From: Lewinellaceae bacterium
Lineage (GTDB): Bacteria; Bacteroidota; Bacteroidia; Chitinophagales; Saprospiraceae
DNA length: 64,000 nucleotides
Reading direction: 5' to 3'
Assembly (NCBI GenBank): GCA_020636075.1
Contig: JACJYO010000003.1
Coordinates: 124,001 to 188,000, forward strand
Shown: in pieces, positions 51,809 through 61,500 of the stretch
Layout of the letters: the number at the start of each line of letters is the position of its first letter
Numbering within the stretch: the first letter of the stretch is position 1
Position numbers and translations under genes: made by a program
Notes under the pieces: model-generated
Databases searched by the model: none
What the model was told of the DNA's origin: nothing
The model's input: only the letters and a program-made list of their open reading frames with translations

Positions 51809-52603
51809 CTACCCACAAACCCCCTTCACCCCAATCGCCCGTGCCAATAACCGGATCGAACCATCCGCTTCGACCGGCAATTTTTTCTGAATAGCAAGTT
51901 TGAAGGCTTCCCGTTTCGGTGGGTTCAGGGAAGCCAGGTAGCCCGGAGCCGGGCCCTGCCCACCCAAAAAGGGTGTCCAATAGTTGTCGAAGTTGGCGAA
52001 CACCGTTTCGATGTCTAACAATGCCGTTTCCACCCCGGCCAGGCCGCTGCCGGAAAAGGCTTTTTCCAGTTCGATGCGGTTGCAAATTTTAAAGCGGGCG
52101 CCTTCATCCAGGGCTTTCGACGCCGGATCGGTTTCAAGGGCCGTATCCCAAAAGATCCGCAGGAAATCCATGCGGTCAGCATAATCCCAAACATAGGCCG
52201 CCAGGGTGCCGCCGGGTTTTAATACCCGTTGCATTTCAGCGAGGGCGGCGTCCAGGTCCGGGAAAAAATTCAGGGCCAGGCCGGATACGACGACATCAAA
52301 CGCCTGGTCTTGCGTCGGAATATCTGAAGCGGAGCCCACCGCAAAACTGCCTTTTCCGGAAAGTTTCTGTTTTGCCTTTTCCAGAAATTCAGGCGATGGA
52401 TCGACTCCGGTCTGGCTGGCGGGCCGGCACTGTTTCGCTATGGCTTCGCTCAGGGCGCCGGTGCCGCAGCCCAGGTCCAGCCAATGGAGCCCGGCGGGGA
52501 GGTTCAGCCAGTTGAGGAAGACTGGCGCCATTCGAGTGCTCCAGCGACCCATGAATTGTTCGTAGGGGTCGGGGGTGTTCCAGTTGTCGCGGGTGGGTTG
52601 CAT
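51809..52603 (-). CDS. Class I SAM-dependent methyltransferase
   Basis: 264 residues with motif I LDLGCGTGALSEAI (~36-49), DVVVSGLALNFFPDLDAALA EMQRVLKPGGTLAAYVWDYA (motif post-II/III). The type-11 methyltransferase fold transfers a methyl group from S-adenosylmethionine; the substrate is unknown. It follows the repeat element on the opposite strand. Confidence 0.9.
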   Translation of the reverse strand: MQPTRDNWNTPDPYEQFMGRWSTRMAPVFLNWLNLPAGLHWLDLGCGTGALSEAIAKQCRPASQTGVDPSPEFLEKAKQKLSGKGSFAVGSASDIPTQDQAFDVVVSGLALNFFPDLDAALAEMQRVLKPGGTLAAYVWDYADRMDFLRIFWDTALETDPASKALDEGARFKICNRIELEKAFSGSGLAGVETALLDIETVFANFDNYWTPFLGGQGPAPGYLASLNPPKREAFKLAIQKKLPVEADGSIRLLARAIGVKGVCG

Positions 52604-52721
52604 TTATTGTTTTTTGTTGGGGGGCTGCTTTTGTAACAGTCTTGCAGACCCAAATCAAGCCAAACCTTGACACACGTTATGTAATACTACTTTTTTAGGC
52701 AGCATGGAAGTACGTGTATTG

Positions 52722-53429
52722 TTATCGACTATTCTTTTTGATAAACTCGATGACCATTTGGGCATTAGATTCTGAATTAAACCCTGCAATACTGATTAAT
52801 CCTTCATCAAGTGGGTTCATCACCTTGGGGCAAAAGATTACCTCACCATTAATTTCAAAAGCAATATGCCTATAACTATTAGCTGCACGCGTAGTTATAG
52901 TTGATAGTTTTTCAGCTCCACTACTTGAAAGTGTAACTAATACCTGTATGTCCCCCTGGTATCCCTGGATCATTTTTGCTGAGTCCATTTCTATTGATGA
53001 AATCGCTGGCTCACCAAAGTTTGTTTTCACCAAATATAATCTAAACGCACTCTCTTCAGTGTGTCGATTTAATTCCATTTTGTCAGACCAAATAAATTTT
53101 GCTCCATCTGGTACTTGGGTAATCCTATTTAGATTATCTAATATTTCATCTTTTTTTTCCTCTGAATAAGTTATCCCAAAAACATTTCGTTCATAATGCT
53201 TTTTATCTAGGCGCGTGATTGGGATGAAAGATTCTATAGATAAATCAGAAGCCCACAAAGATGAAACTTCGTCGTCCACATACCAATAAACTTCATATAC
53301 CGAGATACTTTTAATTTGACTCAGATTCTCCAATTTACTAGATTCATTAGATGACAACCTTTTTGGGCTATGCACTGCACAACCAAAAGCAAATATGACG
53401 CACGATATTAACATTTGAGTCTTATTCAA
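52722..53429 (-). CDS. SecD-P1-head-like lipoprotein
   Basis: 235 residues. A lipoprotein signal (MNKTQMLISCVIFAFGC; Cys17) is followed by a region of unknown fold and a C-terminal domain like the SecD P1 head (QVLVTLSSSGAEKLSTITTR, IAFEINGEVIFCPKVMNPLD, ISIAGFNSESNAQMVIEFIKK). It lacks the SecD membrane part. AT-rich compared with the methyltransferase gene to the left. Its relation to the next gene is uncertain. Confidence 0.7.
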   Translation of the reverse strand: MNKTQMLISCVIFAFGCAVHSPKRLSSNESSKLENLSQIKSISVYEVYWYVDDEVSSLWASDLSIESFIPITRLDKKHYERNVFGITYSEEKKDEILDNLNRITQVPDGAKFIWSDKMELNRHTEESAFRLYLVKTNFGEPAISSIEMDSAKMIQGYQGDIQVLVTLSSSGAEKLSTITTRAANSYRHIAFEINGEVIFCPKVMNPLDEGLISIAGFNSESNAQMVIEFIKKNSR

Positions 53430-53495
53430 AGCAGTCTATATTATCATTATTGTCGACGGTCTTGTGCAAATTCAATAGTCAGCAAAAGATGGCTA

Positions 53496-55313
53496 TTACC
53501 GTTTTGTACTTTGTTCGCGACCGTCTTCTTTTCTTATTTGTCTTATTCTTAATTCATAATTGTAGGTTATCATTTCTCTCATACATTGCACTATTGAATA
53601 TCTCGCAATGTTTGAGGCATATTTATCAATGCTTTCCTTAACTAAATCATCATGAAAAAGTTTCGACCTAAAAGCAAAGACGAAAACAATTTTCTTTTTG
53701 AACCAGCTTCTAAATAACTCTTTGGTGTAAGGTTTCAATGTGTTCTCATTGTATTCCTTACCTCTCTCAAAAACTCTATCTAAGTACTCAAATGAACCTG
53801 ATTTAATATCTTCATTCAGTCTTCTTGCTGATAGCAATATTTGGTTCGACAACTCTCTTATGGAATTATCAAATCCATTCTTTACATGAATTAAATATGT
53901 GGTGTCGTTGGTGGTATATAAAACATCGCACAACTCAATTCCCTGAGGTGTCAAGGTGTCAAATAAATAATAATTTCCCGCATTAATTAGGTATAGTGAA
54001 TTATACTCAAATTCTCTTTTTATGGTGTTAGGCCATGCTAAATTAAATATGTTTGCCTCTAATTTATGATTTCGAATGCATTGCACACACTCAAATTTAA
54101 GATCTTCGATGAATGAGTTATTTAGCACATACCATTTATTATCCACAAGGAAAATAGATTTGCCCTCTTCTGATTCAAACTCTGTAGTAAAATGAAAGAG
54201 AAAACTCGCTGATGAAGAACTTTTGCTTACAGAATCAGAATATGACAATAACCGCACTCCACTTATAAATCTTCTAAATTCAAAGAAGTCATTGTCCCCA
54301 GCAACTTCATAAGCTCGGTTCATTGCTAAATGATATATTTCCTCTCGATTTTCGGTTCTTGCGAATTCCTCATATTTTTTCCCTTCACCATCCACCTTTT
54401 CTTTCAAAACGTAAAAATCTGCACCGTAAAATTCGACTAATTTACCAGGGCAAGATAAATCGAATTTAAACCTTTTGTCTTTGGTGGTAGGTGTCCTTCT
54501 GATAAATTCTAACTCATTATAAAGTGCCCTTATTAACAAGGGTTTAAAGTCTTCTTGTATTCTACGATTATTCTTTATTTCAATGTATGTACTCAGATAT
54601 TGGTTAGCTACCTTTTCTCTCATGTAGCCAAATTCTTGAATCAATAAATGTAACTCTTCAAAATTTATGTGCTTTTTAACCTTGAAGGACTTGCCAGCAT
54701 AAATTTTAACTCTCTCCTTCGGTTTGTTTTGAAAAAATGAGAAATGCTCCGATGACATACTTTCACTTAAAATTAAATGAATTTCTGTTGGTACTTTTCC
54801 AAACTTTGCGAAATCAGAAATTAAAAACTCTTGGCTGTATTGCTCGGAAATCCCTGAACGCACACCTGCAATCGACCGTGAACTAATTGATACAATGCTA
54901 TCTTTGTTTGGGGTCACAATTTTAGAAATTATTGATAATCCGAATGAGTGGTCTATAAATGGAGTTACCGCTTGGTACGCTTTTCCTCCAATAGCAATGA
55001 AAATATCAATTCCGTCATCAATGAAAAGTATTAAACTCAAATTACTGACATCAAATAATGAATTAGTTACTAATTCGGGCGGTAAGAAGGTAGACCAATC
55101 AGACTTTTTTTCATCAAAATTGTGGAGGAATAAATAGTAGTTTATTCCGTCTTTCTCAAATGATGAAAGCTCATCTACGGTTACTTTTCTCTTGCTTTTC
55201 CATTTTTTGAGGCAAGAATTGATTATTATTTGAATAATATCTCTTTTCGTAGAAAATTCTTTGAATTTGTAGCTTTCGATATCGATTCTATAAATCTTTT
55301 TCGTGTTCGACAT
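53496..55313 (-). CDS. TIGR04141/DUF6119 sporadically distributed protein, putative nuclease
   Basis: 605 residues with the family's N-terminal layout (IDIESYKFKEF ... KDGINYYLFLHNFDE) and a C-terminal core GIELCDVLYTTNDTTYLIHV K, then SIRELSNQILLSARRLNED. The E..D....hV-K pattern resembles a PD-(D/E)xK nuclease site. Members occur sporadically, often in defence-like islands (family knowledge). It is strongly AT-rich with codon use unlike the GC-richer neighbours at 51.8 and 56.6 kb, suggesting transfer. A defence function is inference. Confidence 0.8.
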   Translation of the reverse strand: MSNTKKIYRIDIESYKFKEFSTKRDIIQIIINSCLKKWKSKRKVTVDELSSFEKDGINYYLFLHNFDEKKSDWSTFLPPELVTNSLFDVSNLSLILFIDDGIDIFIAIGGKAYQAVTPFIDHSFGLSIISKIVTPNKDSIVSISSRSIAGVRSGISEQYSQEFLISDFAKFGKVPTEIHLILSESMSSEHFSFFQNKPKERVKIYAGKSFKVKKHINFEELHLLIQEFGYMREKVANQYLSTYIEIKNNRRIQEDFKPLLIRALYNELEFIRRTPTTKDKRFKFDLSCPGKLVEFYGADFYVLKEKVDGEGKKYEEFARTENREEIYHLAMNRAYEVAGDNDFFEFRRFISGVRLLSYSDSVSKSSSSASFLFHFTTEFESEEGKSIFLVDNKWYVLNNSFIEDLKFECVQCIRNHKLEANIFNLAWPNTIKREFEYNSLYLINAGNYYLFDTLTPQGIELCDVLYTTNDTTYLIHVKNGFDNSIRELSNQILLSARRLNEDIKSGSFEYLDRVFERGKEYNENTLKPYTKELFRSWFKKKIVFVFAFRSKLFHDDLVKESIDKYASNIARYSIVQCMREMITYNYELRIRQIRKEDGREQSTKR

Positions 55314-55783
55314 TATTCATTTGTTTATCGGTTTCTTATTTTTCTTTTGATGACCGCCAACTTCTGTACACCCGAAAACGAAACCCAGAAAAACGCAAAG
55401 CGCCCTTTACTTTGTCATTTTCGGGTATATCGCCTTACTCCGAAACGTCCAATAAGAAACACAAAAATCCCCCTGCACCAGAACCAAAAAAAGTTCTAAT
55501 GCAGGGGGACTAACAGTTAATTTGGAGCGCTGTTTACCATCCGGGATTTATAATTGGCGAGCCTAAAAATAAACCAACTTGTGCAGGCTACCAAGCCGCC
55601 CGGCAAAATCTTATGCACGGCGTACAGAATCTGACAAAACAACCTAACCCCGTACTCTAGAAGGCCACGCCCCAAACGCACTTTGGAAGCAAACAGGCAG
55701 ATAAATTCAAAAAATCGAAAATATAGGATGCCGACACAGACCCCGTTACAAGGAATCTAATGCCATTACAGATTCGTATGTTG
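55314..55783. other. AT-rich gap with no recognised gene
   Basis: 470 bp between the TIGR04141 gene and the hydrolase. A minus-strand frame between about 55540 and 55740 is open for ~66 codons but lacks a start codon, and its product is not recognisable. A terminator lies inside (55470-55511). Confidence 0.4.
55470..55511 (-). terminator. Intrinsic terminator for the minus-strand hydrolase transcript
   Basis: On the minus strand, TCCCCCTGCA pairs with TGCAGGGGGA followed by five T residues. It lies downstream of the alpha/beta hydrolase stop at 55784, with the next gene further left. Confidence 0.75.
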
Positions 55784-56446
55784 CTATAAACCGTTTAGAA
55801 TTTCTTTACGAATAATCTCACTTATGCTATCCGGTTGCTTATAAACCATCATATGCGTCCCGCCTTCAACAACAGCATTGGGGTTTTTAATTAAACTTAT
55901 CGGAAAGGTTTTGTCCGCAGTTCCATGTATCTGGAAAACCGGTGTTGATTCGGGCAGGCTGGGTGCATGCCAGGCAGAAAGTGCCTTTAATGCCCATTGC
56001 AGGTAATTGTTTGACTGTCTGCCCACCATACTTTTAAATAGCTCTAAAACCTCCGCATTTGAAAGATCGTGTTTAGGTCCCCAATAGTTCACTGTTCGGA
56101 TACTCAGTTCCTTTGTGAAGAACTTATACAATTTCAAGGGTTTTAGTATTCTGAAGTATCCCGGAATTTCACTTCTTGCCTTTACGCTGGAAATTAAAAT
56201 GACCTTTTCAACGCGTTTCCAGGTGGCTATTTCCTGCGCAACAATTCCGCCAAAGGAATGTCCGATGAGAATACTGCCTGCTTCAGTTTCAGGCAATTTA
56301 TGAAACAGCCGTTTTGAATATTCGCGAATACTTTCATGCTGCTGCGGTTCAATCCAATGGATATATTCAACATCTAACCCCTTAAAATCTAATCGGTCAA
56401 AAATTCTGCAATCAAATCCCAGTCCCGGAAGTAAGTATATTTTCAT
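55784..56446 (-). CDS. Alpha/beta hydrolase
   Basis: 220 residues with the nucleophile elbow GHSFGG (Ser64), Asp178 (HGTADKTFP) and His198 (EGGTHMM), a complete catalytic triad. Small esterase/lipase-like; soluble with no signal sequence. Substrate unknown. It sits in the AT-rich accessory stretch. Confidence 0.88.
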   Translation of the reverse strand: MKIYLLPGLGFDCRIFDRLDFKGLDVEYIHWIEPQQHESIREYSKRLFHKLPETEAGSILIGHSFGGIVAQEIATWKRVEKVILISSVKARSEIPGYFRILKPLKLYKFFTKELSIRTVNYWGPKHDLSNAEVLELFKSMVGRQSNNYLQWALKALSAWHAPSLPESTPVFQIHGTADKTFPISLIKNPNAVVEGGTHMMVYKQPDSISEIIRKEILNGL

Positions 56447-56512
56447 AGCTGTTTTTTGCTCGCCTGATTTTGACCTGATTTAAGGTCCTTTTGCTAATCA
56501 GAGAAATCCAAA

Positions 56513-56585
56513 CTACCGGAAGTCCCCAAAGCAGGAACATCCCTTCATTTGAAATTTGAAAAGAAAAATTTGAGATTTAAAAAGT
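56513..56585. repeat. TTTGAAATTGGAAAAG element, half copy D
   Basis: Has the spacer word (CCCCAAAGCAGGAACATCCC) and a right arm (ATTTGAAATTTGAAAAGAAA AATTTGAG) but no left arm, so it is a truncated member of the A-C family. Confidence 0.7.
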
Positions 56586-56595
56586 GTGCACCCAC

Positions 56596-58293
56596 TCACT
56601 TCAAGCCCACAGCCCGCTCCAGCGCCCCCTGCCCAAACTCAACATCAGAGCGCTCCAAACCCGGCACATCCAGCTGAATACCGGCGCACTGGCTTCCCAA
56701 TACCCGCACGGTAGCACCCGATCCGATTTTCATGTTTTTGACCGCTGTGTTTTTCGTATTGTAAAAAATAAGGCCGGGCCCTTCCCGGTGGCGGAGCACA
56801 ATGTTTTTCAAGGCAATACCGTCGGCATCGATGAGGGTAATGCCTTCCCGGGTTTCAAAGGTTGCGTCTTCCAGCGTGACGTTTTGGAGGTTCATTTCGG
56901 GCAGGCCCTGAAATTTGGCGGCGATGTTCGAGCCTGCCACGGTAATATTTTTCATGTGGATATTCCGGAAGGCCGGCGTTTCTTCCGTGACCGGCATAGG
57001 CTTCTCGTCGCGGGCTTCATCTTCGGCTTTTTGATCGGCTTCCAGGATGGGCGAATTGCCGCCGTAGAAAAGGTTGAAGCGGATGGCCTCGGTCGGGATG
57101 CCGATCATGTCAATGTCTGAAATATAGATGTTTTCGACCACGCCGCCGCGCCCGCGGGTGCTTTTGAAGCGCAGGCCGACATCGGTTCCGATGAACGAGC
57201 AATTGGACACTTTCACGTTTCGCACGCCCCCCGACATTTCGCTGCCGATCACAAACCCGCCGTGGCCATGGTACACCGTGTTGTGCGAAACCAGCACATT
57301 TTCGGTGGCCATGCCGCGTTTACGGCCGTCTTTGTCTTTACCCGATTTGAAACAAATGGCGTCGTCGCCCACATCGAAAGTGTTGTGGTAGATCAGCACG
57401 TTTTTGCAGGACTCCAGGTCCAGGCCGTCGCCATTCTGGGCGTACCAGGGGTTGCGGACGGTGAGGTTGCGGATGATCACGTCGGAGCACATCAGCGGGT
57501 GGATATTCCAGGCAGGCGAGTTTTGGAAGGTCGGTCCGTCGAGCAACACTTTTTTACACTTGACCAGGCTCACCATCACAGGCCGGAGGAAGTCTTTGAC
57601 GGCTTCGAATTGTTGTTTGCGGCTGAGGTTGGGCACATTGAAATTGCCGGGAGCATCGCCCTGTTTGTATTGCACGGAGGGGTACCAGGTGCGCTTGTCA
57701 TCGCTCAGCACACCCCCGCTTTTAACCAGCGCATCCCAGGCGGAGGGCGCCATTTTGCTTTTTTTGACCGGACGCCAGGCATCGCCTGAACCGTCGAAAA
57801 TGCCGCTGCCGGTGAAGGCGATATTTTCCAGATCTCGGCCATTGATAGGCGACATGCAGCGGTAGGTTTCCAGACCTTCAAAACTGGTTTCAACCAGGGG
57901 GTAATCGGCCTTGTCGGCGCTGAACTGTACGAGCGCCCCGTCTTCCGTGTGCAGGCACACGTTGCTCTGCAGGGTAATCGGCCCGGTGAGCCAGATGCCG
58001 CGCGGGATGACGACCGTACCACCACCCTTTTTGGCGACAGCCGCAATGGCATCGGCAAAAGCCTGGGTGTTTTTGACCATGCCGTCGCCCACAGCGCCGA
58101 AATCCACAATGTTCACCTGGAAATCGGGGAATTGTGCTTCCGCTACTTTGGGCATGTTGAACGGCAGGTCGGTATACAGCGCTTGCACGAGGGCCGCGTT
58201 GTCGGGGAAAGGCTGTGCGGCGGATTGGTGGCTGAGCAGGCTCAGGAAAGTCAGGAGGATGAATGAGAGGCGCTGATGAACAGAATGTAACAT
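56596..58293 (-). CDS. GH28 polygalacturonase-like enzyme
   Basis: 565 residues with a signal peptide (MLHSVHQRLSFILLTFLSLL SHQSAAQ). The right-handed beta-helix carries GH28 motifs: NGDGLDLESCKNVLIYHNTF, the Asp pair in VGDDAICFKSGKD, the His of YHGHGGFVIGSEMSGG, and VGLRFKSTRGRGG. GH28 enzymes hydrolyse galacturonic-acid chains of pectin in the periplasm or outside. It is divergent from an HTCS sensor-regulator gene, whose product is the obvious candidate regulator. Confidence 0.93.
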   Translation of the reverse strand: MLHSVHQRLSFILLTFLSLLSHQSAAQPFPDNAALVQALYTDLPFNMPKVAEAQFPDFQVNIVDFGAVGDGMVKNTQAFADAIAAVAKKGGGTVVIPRGIWLTGPITLQSNVCLHTEDGALVQFSADKADYPLVETSFEGLETYRCMSPINGRDLENIAFTGSGIFDGSGDAWRPVKKSKMAPSAWDALVKSGGVLSDDKRTWYPSVQYKQGDAPGNFNVPNLSRKQQFEAVKDFLRPVMVSLVKCKKVLLDGPTFQNSPAWNIHPLMCSDVIIRNLTVRNPWYAQNGDGLDLESCKNVLIYHNTFDVGDDAICFKSGKDKDGRKRGMATENVLVSHNTVYHGHGGFVIGSEMSGGVRNVKVSNCSFIGTDVGLRFKSTRGRGGVVENIYISDIDMIGIPTEAIRFNLFYGGNSPILEADQKAEDEARDEKPMPVTEETPAFRNIHMKNITVAGSNIAAKFQGLPEMNLQNVTLEDATFETREGITLIDADGIALKNIVLRHREGPGLIFYNTKNTAVKNMKIGSGATVRVLGSQCAGIQLDVPGLERSDVEFGQGALERAVGLK

Positions 58294-58568
58294 GGCAGTA
58301 TAAGTGTGTTTTATTCAACTTGAAAGGTTGGCTTCGCCAAAAAAAACAAGGTACGGCTTGCTGCCCGGGGGTACTCCTCAAAATTTTAGTTTTGTTATTC
58401 ATTTTTTTGGGCCGGACGGTTCGGTCCGGTGGCGTATGCCAGGTGTATTTAGTTTTGATCGTTCAAATCCAATCAAAACACGATGTGCCGGAAAGCCTCT
58501 GAGACGCTACAGCTGCCATATCTTTACCGTAGGTTTTTTTAAACAGGCTTTTTCTTGCCCCGGCATAT
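58294..58568. promoter_or_regulatory. Divergent GH28 / HTCS control region
   Basis: 275 bp between divergent starts, rich in T tracts (TTTTAGTTTTGTTATTCATT). It must contain both promoters and any HTCS binding site; none is definable by eye. Confidence 0.4.
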
Positions 58569-61500
58569 ATGCACCTTTTTCGGCCCTTTACCTACTGCCT
58601 GCTCCTTCTTTTTGCCGCAGTTGAGGCTCCGGCACAGGAATACCGCGCCTATGCGCGGCGGTTTGGCGTAGAGGAGGGCTTGCCCCACCGGCAGGTCAAC
58701 AGCCTGATGCAGGACCGCCGGGGCTTCATCTGGGCGGCCACTAACGGCGGTGTGGTGCGCTTCGACGGCCGGCGGTTTCAGGTATTTAACAAATCGGAAA
58801 ACGGGTTGAGCGGCGATATTGTGGACTGGCTCGCAGAAGATGCCGATGGCTACATTTGGGCCTACCGGATCGGCCCGGGCGGCTGGCTGAATGTTATTGA
58901 ACCGCTTTCGGGAGCCCTCATTCCGCCGGAGGAATATTTTAAAAAACACCCCCTATCAACGCTTCCGAAAAACTGGTACGACCCACCGCAACGATTGGCC
59001 GACGGAACACTGGTCTTTTGTGCCCCGGATTCGGTCAGTGTGCTTCAATTTCATCCGAACAGTGGCTGGAAAAAACGGCCGGTTCCGCAAGGCCGTTTTT
59101 TTTTCCTGATAAAATGCACCGGCCGAAAAACGCAATGGGGCTTGCACAAGGATGACTACGGACGTATTTCGTTGGTAGAAGTAGATGCAAAAGGGCAAAT
59201 CCTGCACCGGACTTGGGCCACATCCAGGCAGGAATTTTTGCCTATGGATGGTGAAACCGGCGATCCGGACGGTTTTTTTTTGTTGAAATACGAAAACAGC
59301 GGCAACTCGACTCTTTGGGAAATCGACGGTAAGGGCAACTTCAAACCGGCCTTGTCGCATACCCCTTTCAACAAGGTGCACCAGTACGCACGCCTGGAAA
59401 ACGGCTTGGTCGAAGTGGCCTTCCCCAAGATAACGGACCAGTCGGGCAAGGTGCTGATTGACCTCTGTATTCAATTTCCCGAACTCGACCCCTTTCAATA
59501 CCGCGATTACTTGCGCGATAAAAACGGCAATATTTGGTTGGCGACCACTTTCGGCCTGGTGGTCGTCGAACTGCGCAAGAATTATTTCCGGCGCCTGTTG
59601 TTCGAAGAAAATGCCCAGGGCGGCCGGGGGAAAGCCTGCCGGGGCCTCCTGGAAATCAACGGTCATTTGATGGTCAATACCGAAGCCTTTAATCAGGGCC
59701 GGTTTTTAATTGATCTGAAAACCGGCCGTACCAAACGCCTGGCGGGCGAAGCGGGTATTGCGTTGGGCCGAAGTGCCTCCGGCGATGTTTGGACCGACAT
59801 AGATACGATCGGCGCTGGTTACTGGTTTGTTTCCTTGCAAAAAACTGCACCGGACGGACGGCCCCTGGGTAAGCGTTTTCAGCAAAGCCGGCCCGCCGGT
59901 CCGATCTATGCCATTCTGGAAGAAAATCCGCAGCGCGTATTGCTCGGGCATGTCAATGGGCTGACGGTGTACAACCCGCAAACACAAACTGCCGAACCCT
60001 GGTACGATGACGCTTTTCCCGCCATCAATACCGCTAACGTGCACAGCCTGCAAAAAGACCGGGAGGGCCGGATTTGGGCCTGCACCGAACAAGGCTTGTT
60101 TCACCTCAACCCCGGCGGTGGCGTCGCTGGGCGGTTCTGGTCGGAAGGCAAGGGACCGTTCTACCTGCCTTACAATAATATTTTCCATGTCTACGAAGAC
60201 CCGGACGGCATTTGCTGGCTCAGTACCGGCGGCAGCGGCCTTATCCGATGGGATCGTAGCGCTCCGCCCGGACGGGAAACGCAGGTGATCTTTCGCAAAA
60301 ACGGCCTGCTCAACGGTGTAGTATATGCCGCTTACGAAGACAGGCACGGGCATCTGTGGTTGCCTACCGACTTCGGCATCGTGCAATTTGATAAAAAAAG
60401 CAAGCAGGTGCGTCGTACCTGGCTGACGGCCGATGGCCTGACCAACAACGAATTCAACCGGATCTCGCACTGCCGTGGCGCCGACGGCACGCTGTACTTT
60501 GGCGGCCTCAATGGCGTGACGGCATTTAATCCCGACGATTTTTACACCCATACGGACCCTGAAAAAAGTAAAATTCCACTGGTGGTGTCCAACTTCAACG
60601 TACTGGCCGCAGGTAGCGGCCAACTGGAAAACCGAACCCGCGAACTGATCCGGACCAACCGGTTTACCATGTACCCCGGCGACCGGTACATCCAACTGGA
60701 ATTTGCCCTGCTGGACTATATCGCTTCGGAAAAAGTGACCTACACCTGGAAACTCGACGCCGGCGAAGGCGATTGGGAAAATCTGAAAGAGCCGGTGCTG
60801 CGGCTGTCGAGCCTGCCCTTCGGCACCCGGCGCCTGCGCATCCGGGCGCAGGCAGCCGACGGCACCTGGGCTGCAAACGAACTGAATATCGAACTGACGG
60901 TATTACCTCCCGTCTATCAGCGCTGGTGGTTTCTGCTGTCAGTTCTCCTCCTGTCGGCTATCGGCGTGCGGGCCTGGTACCTTTGGCGCACCCGTGTGCA
61001 CCGGCTCGAACAGGAACGCCTTGAAACGGAAGTCGACCGGCAAACAGCTACCATCCGCCGACAAACGGAAGAACTCAAAAAACTGGATGAAGCCAAAAGC
61101 CGCTTTTTTGCCAACGTCAGCCACGAATTGAGGACCCCGCTCACCCTGATCCTCGGGCCACTCGGCTCGCTGCTCAAAGGGAACCGCCTTCATCCGCCAG
61201 ATGCGGCGTATGCGCAAACCGCACACAGGCACGGCTTGCTCTTGCTGCGTTTGGTGAATGAAATTCTGGACCTGAGTAAAATGGAAGCCGGGAAAATGCA
61301 GCTTCATGAAACCACCGTATCCCTTCAGCCGTTTTTGCGCCGCCTGACCGGTGCTTTTGAAAGCCATGCCGAACGGCTCGGGATCCTTTTTGTGTTCGAA
61401 TACCGTCTCCCGAACCGGTTGCGGGTGCTTGTCGATGAAGATAAGTTGCAAAAGATATTGAACAACCTCCTGTCCAATGCCCTCAAGTTTACGCCCCCGC

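Noticed and set aside
55540..55740. 66-codon open minus-strand frame left of the hydrolase
   Set aside because: It has no start codon near its 5' end and no known motifs, so it could be chance or a remnant.
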